The notes beneath the pieces were generated by a model. The model worked only from the letters and a program-made list of their open reading frames with translations, was not told the origin of the DNA and did no database searches. Positions 1 to 10,697 of a stretch of 64,000 nt of DNA are shown piece by piece. Made by a program: the position numbers and the translations under genes. Source of the stretch: Platanthera guangdongensis (lineage: Eukaryota > Streptophyta > Magnoliopsida > Asparagales > Orchidaceae); contig CM077152.1 in the NCBI GenBank assembly GCA_039583875.1, positions 15,859,059 to 15,923,058 on the forward strand, written 5' to 3'. Each line of letters starts with the position of its first letter. Position 1 is the first letter of the stretch.

Positions 1-244
1 TCTTCTACTAAGATATATTGATAATTGTTAATATCACCTCCACTAAATTTACATATCATTTAGTGATTTTACTCTACGGACTAAAAATCCACAATTTTCT
101 AAATATATAATAAATAATTTTATTTGAAAAAACGGTCAATGTACCACCATTTGAATAACAAAGGATGTAAATGAATCAATAAGATATACAAACAAAAGTA
201 ATATAAATGTATAAAAGCAATAAAAAATGATAGACAAAAGATAA

Positions 245-417
245 TGTAGAAATAGGCTCAAAACCTTGTATATATTCATTCAAGTAATAGTTACAAGTAT
301 ACACACACTTATATAGGAGAAGAAGGAAGGGAGAAATCCTAATACATGATGTGGGACTAATACAAGAAGAGAGAAAAAGAAGAAACAACATGGGCCCTTA
401 AATGGGCTTTTCTAACA
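245..417 (-). repeat. 3' LTR of the 245-5462 Copia
   Basis: This is the second copy of the 173-bp LTR. By eye it differs from 5290-5462 at only a couple of bases (for example ggctc versus ggccc near the left end), so the insertion is fairly recent despite the damaged pol. The pol reading frame runs a few codons into it before its stop at 398-400. Confidence 0.95.
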
Positions 418-428
418 CTCCCCCGCAA
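418..428 (-). other. Polypurine tract
   Basis: The minus strand reads GCGGGGGAG immediately before the 3' LTR. This is the expected position for plus-strand DNA priming. Confidence 0.75.
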
Positions 429-2894
429 GCTGGAGCGTACAAGTCATAGGCGCCAAGCTTGGATAAGAACTGATAGTATAGCGGCCTGGAGAGAGCTTTC
501 GTCAGGATGTCCGCAACTTGGTCGGTAGCAGGAACATGCTCCAAATCTATCTTCTTTGACTGTACCTTTTCCCGGATAAAGTGACAGTCAACTTCGATAT
601 GCTTTGTTCGTTCGTGAAAAACCGGATTCTTGGCAATATGAATTGCTGCCTGACTGTCGCAAAACAAGGTTGTCGGAGATGAGAGACGAACACCTAAGTC
701 TCCCAGAAGGCCTTCAAGCCAGGTTAGCTCAGAGACAACAGCAACCATAGCCCGGTACTCGGCTTCGGCAGAGGAACGCGCAACCACATTCTGTTTCTTG
801 CTACGCCAAGTTATGAGGTGTCCACCAAAGTAAGTACAGAATCCAGTTGTGGAGCGTCTATCATCAATAGATCTTGCGTAGTCAGCGTCAGAATACGCGA
901 CAAGAGATAGAGATGTGGATGGCTTGTACACGAGTCCTTGTCCGGGGGCGATCTTGAGATATTGAAGGATGCGCTCGACAGCTTGAAGATGAGATGTCCG
1001 AGGAGCGTCCATGAAACGGCTTACAACTCCCACAACAAATAAGATGTCTGGTCAAGTCACCGTAAGGTAGATCAGCTTCTCAACCAAGCGTCTGTAATAT
1101 TCCGGATTTGTAAGTAGCTTGTCAGAGTCAGAGCTATGGGCCGAGAGCTTGTGATTTGCGTCCATAGGAGTCTCCGCAGGTTTGCACCCCGAATAACCTG
1201 CATCACGAAGGAGGTCCATACAGTACTTCCTTTGAGATAACACAAGACCATCCGGGCGTCGGGCGACCTCGAGCCCAAGAAAGTACCGAAGGTTGCCCAG
1301 ATCTTTGGTTTGAAAGGCAGAATTCAACTGTGCCTTGATCTGTTGTATTCCTGCCGTGTCGTCGCCAGTAATCAGGATATCATCAACGTAGACCAGAAGA
1401 ATCACAGTCCCGGTTGACCGATGTCGGGTGAAGAGAGAAAAATCAGCCGAGCTCCGAGTGAAGCCACTAGCACAGACCACCTTACTGAACTTTTCAAACC
1501 ACGCACGCGGGGACTGTTTGAGACCATAAATGGATTTCCGAAGATGACATACCAAAGACTCCCCCGTGGTCTCAAACCCGTGAGGCTGCTGCATATAAAC
1601 TGTCTCCTGTAGATCGCCGTTGAGGAAGGCATTCTTGATATCCAGCTGATAAAGTGGCCAGTGACGATGAACAGCCAAGGAGAGAAGAACACGGACCGTG
1701 TTCAATTTAGCCACGGGAGAGAAGGTTTCCTCGTAATCAAGGTCATGTTGCTGAGTAAACCCCCGTGCCACAAGACGGGCCTTCAGACGGTCGATAGTGT
1801 CATCCGCCGCATGTTTAATGACAAAAACCCATTTGCAGCTAACAGGGGTGTGGCCAGCAGGAAGAGGAACCAGATCCCAGGTCTGGTTAGCCCAGAGAGC
1901 CTGCATTTCATTGTGCATAGCAGCCCGCCATCCTGGGTGGTGAAGCGCCTCTTGCACATTGTTAGGAAGAGAAATAGAGGAAAGGGAGGTGGCAAATGCG
2001 TAGAGAGGCGGTGTTAGCCGATGTAGAGAGACGTAGTTGGCCAAGGGATGAGCTGTAGAGACGGGAGCGTGATCGACCGCAGCCGAGCTATCGCTGGCAG
2101 CAGGGAGCTGGGTCACGAGAGCATCCTTGGATGGGCGACGAGAGTAGACACGGATTAGCGGTGGAGGAACCCGAGGAGGAACGGGGGGAGAGGAGGAAGA
2201 AGACGGCACAGATGGCGTGACCGGGACAACGGGCCGGGGAAGAGAGGGAGCAGAAGACGAGGGAGCAGAAGACGAGGTGGTGCTGGGTAAGTGGAAGGGC
2301 TGGTCTTCGCAGAAGGTGACATCCGCAGAAACGACCATTTTGCCGGTAGTAGGAGAGTAGCAGACGTACCCCTTTTTAGTGCGGGAGTAGCCAACAAACA
2401 TATACTTGGCGGTCCGAGGAGCAAGTTTGTCGGAAGGAGGGCCAAGAAGGTGGACATAACAAACACACCCGAAAATCCGTGGTGTGAGAGGTGAGGGGGA
2501 TGGAGGGATAGAGGAGTTGGATGGGCGAGGCAAAAGCAAGGACAGAGGAGGGAAGGCGGTTGATGAGATGACAGGCGGTGGAAACAGCAAAGTTCCAATA
2601 TTCGGTGGGAACGTGCATTTGGAACATAAGGGAGCGGGCAACATCGAGAAGATGACGATTTTTGCGTTCTGCCACCCCGTTTTGCTGAGGGGTATACGCA
2701 CATGAAGTTTGATGGATGACACCAAAGTCAGTGCAGATATTGGAGAAGGCACGACCCGTATACTCCCGAGCATTATCAATGCGAATGACTTTGAGAGGAG
2801 TGCCGAACTGCGTACGCATCCCAAGTAAAAAAGCGCGAAAGACAGATGGAAGTTCAGTGTGATCATGTAGTAAATAGAGCCACGTGGTACGGGA

Positions 2895-3632
2895 AGTGTT
2901 GTAGATGTTGGCCGACATGCCCGACATGTCGGTCGACATAAAGGTTTTGGGGGTAAAATGTCACGACATCAATATTTTAAGCAAATATGTCGGTTTTGAA
3001 AATATCACCCGATATATCCGTTTAACCCGATATATCAGGCGATATTTCGCGACCGATATATCGTCGAGAGTATTACAAATATTTTTTTTCATTTTTTGAA
3101 GAGACCAAACACCGGTTAAGGTGTTGTCGTGTGACCTTGTGGTCACGGGTTCGAGTCCTGGAAGTAGCCTTTTGCAGAAATGATGGGTAAGGCTTGCCTA
3201 CATTTCACCCCTATGGCGGGATCCTTCCTTGGACGCTCTCCGCGCAGGGATGCTTTGTGCACTGGGTTGTCCCTTTTGAGAAGACCAAACAGAAACAATT
3301 TATTTTGTGCATCTCTCTAAGTCTAATATCGACTACTTTCTCATCTACCTCTCATTTGGTGATCTTTATCTCGTTTATTGCAGTCGACGGCTCTTTCTTG
3401 TGTAATTTATAAACATACACTATTTGTATATATGTTTATTATGTAATTTATAAACATATATTATGAATACAATTATACATATTTATAAAAACTATATAAT
3501 ATATATGAATAAATTTATTTAAATATTAAAATCCGACATTGTAAAATATCCCTGATATATCCCCCGCAATCCGACACCCGACATTTCAAACTCAAACCGA
3601 CATGAACCCGACATCTGACATCTACAACCTTG
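2895..3632. mobile_element. Mutator-type MITE inserted in copia integrase
   Basis: It is a 738-bp non-coding insert flanked by an exact 9-bp duplication GGTACGGGA (2886-2894 and 3633-3641). Removing one duplication restores the integrase reading frame across the site. The ends are imperfect inverted repeats sharing GTTGTAGATGT, and the subterminal regions are full of CGACAT/ATGTCG words. The 9-bp duplication points to a Mutator-like transposase. It carries an Au SINE at 3112-3281. Confidence 0.88.
3112..3281 (+). mobile_element. Au-type SINE
   Basis: It has a tRNA-derived head with a Pol III B box GGGTTCGAGTCC at 3147-3158. The body words (TTGCAGAAATG, GGGTAAGGCT, CGCGCAGGGATGCTTTGTGC and a final TGTCCCTTTT) match what I recall of the plant Au SINE. 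It is flanked by the exact 10-bp repeat AGACCAAACA (3102-3111 and 3282-3291). The expected spacing and the target duplication make this a genuine retroposed copy, nested in the MITE. Subfamily cannot be assigned by eye. Confidence 0.85.
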
Positions 3633-4328
3633 GGTACGGGAGTAATCGTCAATGAACGTGACAAAATACCGAAAGCCAAAAATACTAGGGATCCTATAAG
3701 GACCCCAAATATCAGAATGAACTAACGACAAGGGAGTAGTACTCCTGGTACAGGCAGGGGGGAAAGAGGAACGGTGTTGTTTGCCGTAGACACAAGATTC
3801 ACAGGAGAACTCCTGTAAAGATATATCAGGAAGAGCCCGCTTGAGAACCGGAAGGAGAGCATGTCCAAGGCGGCAATACCAATCAACAGTAGAGATGGTG
3901 GAGAGAAGAGTTGGTGGGATATCCAAGATGTACAATCCATTCACCAGCTGCCCCTGACCAATGGTACTCCGGGTGCGACGATCCTGCATAAGAAAAGAAG
4001 ATGGTGAAAATGTAATACGACAGTCAAGGTCGTGTGTGAGACGACTAACTGATAATAAATTGAAGGGAGACCCCGGAACATGAAGAACCGAGGAAAGAGA
4101 AAGGGTTGGCGTAAGCTGAAGATCAGCGGAGCCAAAGACGGGGAGGGTGTCACCGTTGGCCACAGTGATGCGAGCAGGATGAGGCGTTTGGAGATATGTT
4201 GGGGGCTTCTGGGAGGAGATAAGGTGAGTAGCGCCGGAATCAACGATCCAACAAGGATGATGAGAGAGGCAGGTGATACCCTCTGTAGAGGACACAACAG
4301 AGGTGACAGCTGAAGTAGCAGGCGCCAT

Positions 4329-5271
4329 GCGGTGAGCAGAAGAAAATACCAGGCGGCTAGCAGAGACGAGGTCGGGCGGCTAGCAGAGAGGAGGCCGGCG
4401 ACTAGCAGAGGGGAGGCCGGCGGCGAGCAGGAACAGACCGCGGCGGACTGGAGCCGGTCGAGGCGAGTAGGGCAGGCCGCAGCGGCAGAGAGAGGCCACG
4501 CAAACAGAGAGAGGCCGCAGCGGGAAGAGAGAGGCCGCGCGGACAGAGACAGGCCGTAGCGAGCAGAGACAGGCCGAGAACAGAGAAGTCCGCGGCGGGT
4601 AGAGACAGGCCGCGCGGACAGAGAGGGGAAGAGCCGGAGGAAACCGCGACCAAGATGCAGGTGAGAGAGGAACAACCCGCACGGTCAGGCGGACCAGAGA
4701 ACTGAGGAGAAGAACCCCGCAAGGAGAGAGACTCAAGCGGAGAGAGAAGAGATCGCAGCGACCATCAAGAACCCGCAGAAGAGACAGGCCGCAGGAGGCC
4801 GGGCGGGTAGCGAGCAGAAGAGAGCAGAAAGAGGCCGCAGCGAGCTAGAGCTGGAGGGGCAGGCCGCAGCGAATCGGAGTAGGCCGCAGCAAGTAAGGGA
4901 GTCCGGTGCGAGCGGGTAGTAGGTAGGGTGGAGAACAAGCCGTAGGCAAGCCGCAGCGCAGGAGAACAGGCCGTGAGAGGTAGAGCGGTCTGGAGGAGAG
5001 AGGCCGCAAGTAGGAACTCGAGCGGCTAGAGGAGAGAGAGACCGGGCGGCTAGAAGCAGACAGACCGCAAGCGGCAAGAGAAGTCGCAGAGAGAAGTGGG
5101 GCCCACGGGAGAGAAGAGAGGTTATAAAAAGGACGGAGGGGGGTGGATCCACGGGAGAGAGAGGGAGTGGAGGAGGAGCGGAGCGGACAGAAGGGCAGGC
5201 CGCAGGAGGCCGCGCAGGTAGCGGACAGAAGATAGACCGCGCGGGTTCAAAAAGGCAGGCCGCTCAGTTCG
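4329..5271 (-). other. Untranslated leader of the gag-less Copia
   Basis: On the plus strand this is almost all G and A, with recurring aggccgc/ccgcggcgg words; on the coding strand it is CT-rich with many CCGCNCGG-like motifs. It has the length and style of the leaders of the two related copies (8235-9038 and 62547-63826) and contains no gag-like reading frame. Open frames here in other phases are composition artefacts. Confidence 0.7.
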
Positions 5272-5289
5272 AACCTGGCTCTGATACCA
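5272..5289 (-). other. Primer-binding site, initiator Met tRNA type
   Basis: On the minus strand this reads TGGTATCAGAGCCAGGTT, directly after the LTR end. That is complementary to the 3' end of plant initiator tRNA-Met, the usual primer for plant copia elements. Confidence 0.92.
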
Positions 5290-5462
5290 TGTAGAAATAG
5301 GCCCAAAACCTTGTATATATTCATTCAAGTAATAGTTACAAGTATACACACACTTATATAGGAGAAGAAGGAAGGGAGAAATCCTAATACATGATGTGGG
5401 ACTAATACAAGAAGAGAGAAAAAAAAGAAACAACATGGGCCCTTAAATGGGCTTTTCTAACA
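5290..5462 (-). repeat. 5' LTR of the 245-5462 Copia
   Basis: It is a 173-bp repeat that reads TGTTAG...CTACA on the minus strand and is nearly identical to 245-417. It abuts the primer-binding site on its inner side and the GATAA duplication on its outer side. Confidence 0.95.
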
Positions 5463-5467
5463 GATAA

Positions 5468-6498
5468 CATGACTAGCAAATTGTGCAAAGGTAGAATAAA
5501 CACCTCTTATAGCGCTCAACTAGAATAAATGGAGAAGGTTTCAGAATTCTGATTAAGAGGGCAGAATAAGGCCAATAATTATGAAGATAAGATGATGGGG
5601 GGGGTTTACTTCATTTAGTGCTCCTGAAATCTATTTTAACGTGATGATGTCTCCACGTGGATGTGTATTGATTGTGGTGCTAACACAAACACAAAGAATA
5701 GGGGTGTAAAATAGGTTGATCTGACATGTGTTTTTTATCAATCTTAAAATGGTCCAGCCTTAATGGTGTGAATATCGAATATTGATACATTTATCATTTG
5801 ATCTTGTCTCAAAATACCATCGTAGACCATTATGTAATCTAAAAATAAATGAAAATAGCATTGGAAAGAAGTCTGGACACATGATATCTTATAAACATCT
5901 CATTTTTTATCCACTGTGAACTAATCATTTAGTTACATTTGTATGTTTCATATATAATATTGTTGTGAGCCGACAGAAATAGAATCTTATTTAAGGTACT
6001 ATAAACTCAAAATAAAGTCAATATTTTTTGAGCCAACGCCCTGCCTCCATCTACAGCCAAGACTCCAAAATGTTGTAAGCGAATTTCCTTTCAACTCAAG
6101 CATAGAGTTAAATTAAATTTACTGGAGAAACATAATATTTTACAAATGGTCCAAAATTGTCTTTAATGAACATCCACTAAATCCATTCACCCATTAGGCT
6201 ACCCAATCCCGTGATAATGTTGGTGAGTTAAATTAAGGGGACTACAATGAGGTTCCGTAAGCCCATTTGGCGCCACTAACAAGAAGTCGCAATGTATATT
6301 GATGTCTATGGTGGTCCGTATGTGAGCATGTGCATTTTGTAATAATTATACAATCAAAAAAGCAGAAACTCTAATTCCATCATTAAGTTTTTGACTGCAT
6401 GGCAATCTGATGAGCTGACATAACCAAAAAGTTAGCAAACTCCTGCTCCCTCTAACAACAAAGAAAACGTGTGCGTAATAAGTATGTAATATAATTAC
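5468..6498. other. Intergenic or intron DNA, no gene recognised
   Basis: AT-rich sequence downstream of the last visible GHR exon. I searched it on the minus strand for the next expected GHR exon (beginning VYAVHF in relatives) and did not find it. If the gene is complete, this stretch and the Copia at 245-5462 belong to one long intron. Confidence 0.5.
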
Positions 6499-7488
6499 CT
6501 CATCAAATCTAATCAGGGTTACAAAAAGGCGAATATCAGCTTCTGTCAACACATTCCCACAGATATAGCGTTGCTTGCTCAGTATCTCCTCACATTTGTC
6601 CAAGGCATCAAATAACTTGACCACAGCCTAAGTGGTTGTGTGACAAAAAGTTAGGAAGAAACCAATTTTCATTCAAATGGATAACAAATTGATTACCTCA
6701 TCATAAGCACTTTGTATCTTAGCAAATCCACATTTATATACCCCATTGTTTATAGCATCATAAACCCATTCATTGACCTCATCAATTACAGATTGAAGAT
6801 GAGGAGGATACAAGTCCAAATCAGCATTTTCCGCTATCTCATCGAACTCCTTGTTGAGCATGCGGATAATTTCAGAACTTTCATTGTTTACAATTGTTTT
6901 GAGCTTCTTATCCCAAAGGACCTGTTACATAATTTTCTTTAAAAAATGAATCGGTGTCTTGGCAAAATAAAGAATATAACTTTGAAGAAACTAAAATATC
7001 ATATACATACAGGAACAGTAAATCTTCCGGAATAATTTGGGCTAGCAAGCTCATAAAGTTCTCTAATACTCCTAGCTCCATTTAAAGGATCAGGATTAGC
7101 TCCAGATTCTTCTGTGCTAGAATCAGGGAAAACCCAGCCAAAATGCTCATCAGTCACTTTGGTCCTTTCCGATACTGAGTTTGTTGCCTAAATGATGAAA
7201 TTCATATCTTTAAGGCTTGAATATTTAATCATAGAAAAAAGTAGTATGGCACAGTCTGTAGGAAAGAGAAGTCACCGTGTAACTGATGGCCTTGTCAAGC
7301 CCTTTGAGACTCAGAAATGCCAGACATCTTGAAGCCCACGGGCATGCATAAGATACATAAAGATGATACCTTCCAGATTCTGTAGGGAATTGGGATGACT
7401 GATCTTTCGAAATAAAATTGCGAAAACTTGAAGGTACGCGGATGAAAGCACCAGTCTGTGTCATGTCATCTAGTGCAACCCGAGACAT
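6499..7488 (-). CDS. Glutathionyl-hydroquinone reductase, 5' four exons (3' end missing)
   Basis: Four exons read leftward: 7276-7488, 7011-7187, 6697-6921 and 6499-6627. Their lengths (213, 177, 225, 129) are all multiples of three, with GT/AG borders and one continuous frame of 248 codons. The start MSRVALDDM fits the MARSALDE-type N-terminus of plant members. The first exon holds the catalytic YACPWAS motif (Cys about residue 49) in a thioredoxin-like fold. Later exons carry [49 protein letters not shown] and [17 protein letters not shown] of the GST C-terminal domain. The enzyme family reduces glutathionyl-hydroquinones with glutathione (GST Xi class, EcfG/YqjG/ECM4-like). The exon after RFDE is absent up to the left edge, so the gene is either truncated or its last exons lie beyond the window. 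Two copies of one Copia family flank it. Confidence 0.87.
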
Positions 7489-8036
7489 TGGAAGTGTTTG
7501 CTGAAGAAATCATGACTTACAGATCAAAAAAAGTAGCAGGTAAAAGGTTATCAAGATGTGAATAAAGAGAAAATTCCATTAAAATGGTTCAAAATATGTT
7601 ACATATTTAGTTCAACATTAAGAATCTCAAGATGCTATGTAATTTATATGTTTTGGGTCCTCTCCACCTAATACTAATGGCTTTGGATTGAATGTTTTGG
7701 GTTCTAATATGGTATGAGAGCACGATCCGAATGGTATGAGAGCACGATTGACCTACATCCATCTCCCACGTCCCTCATCTCCCATGTGTTCTGTCACGTG
7801 AAGAGGGTGTGCATGCATTTCAATCCTATATGCAGACTTGCAGTATAATGAGGATTGAAATGTAGCCAAAAATTCAGAATTTTTAGACCAAAAGACAACA
7901 GTTGTATAGTTTGTCAGAACAGAAAAAAAAACAGTAACACTGATTGGGAAAAGACAGAAAATCAAATCCTAAATAACACCTCTTTGCATACTACAGTTTT
8001 TCTCCCTTAATGTCCTGGCTCATGTTTATAGATCAT
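7489..8036. other. Upstream region of GHR
   Basis: About 550 bp between the GHR start codon and the next Copia LTR; any promoter must lie here or beyond the Copia. I see no clear TATA box or upstream exon. A direct repeat of ggtatgagagcacgat occurs at 7711-7748. Confidence 0.45.
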
Positions 8037-8221
8037 TGTTGGAAAAGCCCATGTAAAGAGGCTCATATTGGAGCCCTTTTTAATTAGTTTTCTTCTTTTC
8101 TCTTCTTTAGTCCCACATCATGTATAGAGATCTCTTCTCTCTTTCTCCCTCTATAAATATGTATTCATACCTTGTATTTCATTATTGAGAAAGTATATAC
8201 AAGTTCGAGGTTTTCTCCACA
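8037..8221 (+). repeat. 5' LTR of truncated Copia
   Basis: It begins TGTTGGAAAAGCCC and ends TTTTCTCCACA just before the primer-binding site. It shares agtcccacatcatgta and related words with the LTRs at 245-417 and 62357-62534. A TATA-like ctataaatatg lies at 8151-8161. Confidence 0.85.
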
Positions 8222-8234
8222 TGGTATCAGAGGG
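8222..8234 (+). other. Primer-binding site
   Basis: TGGTATCAGAGGG directly follows the LTR and is complementary to the 3' end of initiator tRNA-Met. Confidence 0.88.
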
Positions 8235-9038
8235 AATCGGTCTCTCCTTGCGGCTAACCCTCTGCTAACCGTCCGGCCTTCTCTTGTCGCGCAAGAAGGG
8301 GCCTAGTTTCTACCCGCATGCGGGTTCCCGTGCAGTTACCTCTTTCTAAACGCGGCTTTCCGCGCGGTTAGTCATTTTCTAGCCGCTCCTCCCTCCCTCT
8401 TCTCTCCCTCTCTCTAGCCGCACGGTCTGATCTTGACCGGGCTGTTCTCCTCTAAACCCCCACTGCCCCTTCTCTGCTTGTCGAGCGGTTTGGTTTTCTG
8501 CTCCTCTACCCGTTGTGCTTCTCTTCTAGCTGAAGCGGGCTTGCCTTGGTCTACCCGTTGCGGACTCGTTGCGGACTCGCTCGCGGCGGACTCGCGACTC
8601 GCGGACTCGCGGACTCGCGGACTCGCGACTCGCTCGCTCTTCGCGCTCGCGCGCTTGCCTCGCTCTTCTCTTCCCGCTGCTGCCGGCCTGGTTCTGCTGA
8701 CCGCCTACTCTTCTGCTCTTCTCTATATGCTGCGAGCTTGCCTCGGTTTCTCTTTTACCCGCTGCGGGCTCTGCATTTTTGTCGTGGCATCGTCTCTTGC
8801 CGCTGGTGCTTTGCCACCGAGACCGTGCGCCTTCCCCAGCCCTCTATTTAAAGCGGCTACCTCGTCTACCAGCTCTGTTTCCTTGGTCGCGGCCTCTTCT
8901 GTGCTTGTCGCCTGACCATTGCCTTCCATCCCGCGCAGTTTCTCTTCTAACCGTCCGGCCTGCTCCTGGACTACCCGCGCGGTTCCCTTCTGGCCGCTGA
9001 TCCCCTTCCCGCCGGTCTAGACTCCTAACCGCGTGGCC
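8235..9038 (+). other. CT-rich leader with CCGCNCGG motifs
   Basis: A long non-coding leader made of pyrimidine tracts and recurring ccgcgcgg, ccgtccgg and gctgcggg words. Between 8560 and 8635 there is a short tandem array of gcggactc/gcgactc units. It continues to the gag start codon at 9039. Confidence 0.65.
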
Positions 9039-10697
9039 ATGGGATCTTCTCTTGACTCTACCGGACAAGCGGCTTCCTCCTCTGCTGACCGCCCGGCTCC
9101 TGCTCCAGAACTACGGGAAGAACTGCGGATTATGACTATCTCGTTAGCCGGAAAGAAGAACTTTGTGGAGTGGGTACGCTCGGTTCGTCGTGTCCTTCAA
9201 TCCAAAGGCTTCTTGCATCACTAGACTCAAGCTTCTCCCGCTCCTCCTACTGACGACTGGTTGCGCAATGAAGGTCGTGTTCAGACCTGACTTCTCAACT
9301 CCCTTGATGGAGAACTGTATCGCATGGCCATGTATCATGAAACGGCCAAAGCGATGTGGGATGAACTTCATTCCCTCTACTGCGGGAAGGATAGTCTGCA
9401 GCACTTGTATGACATCATCACTGATATACAGAATCTTGATGTTGGCGGGGCCACCGATCTCACCTCCTTTGTTGCTCGGGCCAAAACTCAGGTTAAAGCA
9501 TGGATTCAACATCAACCTCCTACCATGGATCTTGCTGCACAACGAGCTCAAAAAGAAGCTGTGGGCGTCGCATGATGATGGTTCGTGTGCCACCACATCT
9601 TCATAGCATTCAGGCTCAGATCCTCCTCTGTGACTACTCCATCATTATCGGATGTATGTTCCATGTTTCTCAAGGTCTCGCCACCTCCGGATAGTTTTGG
9701 ACGTCCATCACCAGCTCTCCTGCAGCAAACTTCTACGCCCTTACTACCCCTTCCACATTCTGCTCGGGGGGGGGGGGGGGGGGGGGGGGGGTACCGGCTC
9801 TCGCGGCCAGGGAGGCCGACCACGACCAAAGTGTTCCTTCTGCGGGAAGGATGGCCACCTTAAGGCCACGTGCTATCGCAAGCATAGGCTTCCTCCTCGT
9901 CCACAGGTCGTCGTTGCTGCCCACGACTCATCGCTCACTCGTACTGACATTGACGAGGTCCGTCTTCAGCTCCAACAACTTCATGGTCTGCTCACTCGCC
10001 CGCCTGCCCCCGTTACCTCGGCTGCCTCCGTCTCACATTAAGGTATCGCTTGTCTCTCCACTAGTCCGCGGTGGATAGTGGATTCAGGTGTCACTCATCA
10101 CATCACCTCTCTGCGGCCACATCAGTACCTGGATTCTCCTCATGAACCTCATCCTAAGTGTATCATTGTAGCCAATGGGGACACTGTTCCTGTCTCCGGC
10201 TCTACGGACATCTCTCTCACTTCTTCTCTATCTTTACGCTCCGCTATTCATGTTCTTGGCTCCCCATTTAATTTACTTTTTGTTGGTCGTCTCACTACTG
10301 ATTTAAATTGTTCTATAACCTTTACATCTTCTTCTTTTCGGATACAGGATCGACAGATGCGGAATATCATTGGTAAGGGACGGCTGCAGAACGGGCTCTA
10401 CCTTCTAGATGAAACCCCTACAATCCTCTCTTTCGTCTCCTCCGTCGATTGGCATCGGCGTCTTGGGCATGCCCCTTTGCCAGTCCTCCAGAAGGCTCTA
10501 CCAGATGTATCTCTTCCTTCTTTTCAGTGCAAATCCTGTATTTTGGGCAAGCAGCCTCGTTCATCTTTTGTTTCTCATTGTACTCGGAGCTCTGCTCCTT
10601 TTATTTTAGTACACTCTGATATTTGGGGACCGTACAAAATCACTAGCATATCTGGTTATCGCTATTTTTTTAACCTTTATTGATGATTATTCTCGAA
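9039..10697 (+). pseudogene. Decayed copia gag and 5' pol
   Basis: The start MGSSLDSTG leads into a gag with LAGKKNFVEWVRSVRRVLQSKG. In-frame stops and frameshifts follow, and gag then resumes with YRMAMYHETAKAMWDELHSLYCGKD and FVARAKTQVKAW. A CCHC zinc knuckle, CSFCGKDGHLKATC, is encoded near 9835-9876. A stop follows VSH, and protease resumes in the frame that begins at 10078 with VDSGVTHHIT. The HHCC-type pre-integrase region (GHAPLPVLQKALPD, CILGKQPRSSF) and SDIWGPYKI come next. The frame slips at a T run near 10670. No protein is likely to be made. Confidence 0.85.
9766..9791 (+). repeat. Poly-G run of 26
   Basis: An uninterrupted run of 26 G inside gag, encoding poly-Gly just before the GRPR linker and zinc knuckle. 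Such a run is slippage-prone and probably contributed to the frame changes; its assembled length may also be unreliable. Confidence 0.9.

Larger units (their letters stand above)
398..4328 (-). pseudogene. Disrupted copia pol (protease, integrase, RT, RNase H)
   Basis: Reading leftward from an ATG at 4328, the frame gives a short N-terminus, then the aspartic protease motif WIVDSGATH, the GAG-pre-integrase HHCC region (ending CVYGKQHRSSF) and the start of the integrase core (FVTFIDDYSRT). The frame is then interrupted by the MITE at 2895-3632. It resumes with TTWLYLL, RIDNAREYTG and QQNGVAERKN (integrase DDE). A frameshift near 2485 follows. The next frame holds RT (CKWVFVIK, QLDIKNAFLNGD, YVDDILITGDD). 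It stops at a TGA (1052-1054) where an Arg before PDI is expected, and RNase H (YSDADYARSIDDRR, DSQAAIHIAKNP) continues to 398. Catalytic residues are otherwise kept, so the decay is recent. Confidence 0.92.
245..5462 (-). mobile_element. Ty1/copia retrotransposon, gag-less, with nested insertions
   Basis: Both ends carry the same 173-bp LTR and the whole unit is flanked by the exact 5-bp duplication GATAA (240-244 and 5463-5467), so the insertion borders are certain. The coding strand is minus: the primer-binding site lies beside the right-hand LTR and the polypurine tract beside the left-hand LTR. Inside are a GA-rich leader, then protease, integrase, reverse transcriptase and RNase H in copia order. 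No gag domain or zinc knuckle is present. Pol is broken by a 738-bp MITE, by a frameshift near 2485 and by a stop at 1052-1054, so this copy is non-autonomous. Related copies lie at 8037-10697 and from 62357 to the window edge. Confidence 0.95.
8037..10697 (+). mobile_element. Truncated Copia, same family as 245-5462
   Basis: It starts with a 185-bp LTR and an initiator-Met primer-binding site, followed by a CT-rich leader, a decayed gag with zinc knuckle, protease and the start of integrase. Homology stops after FIDDYSR at about 10697. There is no RT, RNase H or 3' LTR, so the right half was lost. It is the only one of the three related copies here that still shows gag. Confidence 0.88.

Noticed and set aside
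3120..3160. Possible tRNA gene (B-box-like gggttcgagtcc)
   Set aside because: No cloverleaf can be built; the surrounding words and flanking duplication fit an Au SINE.
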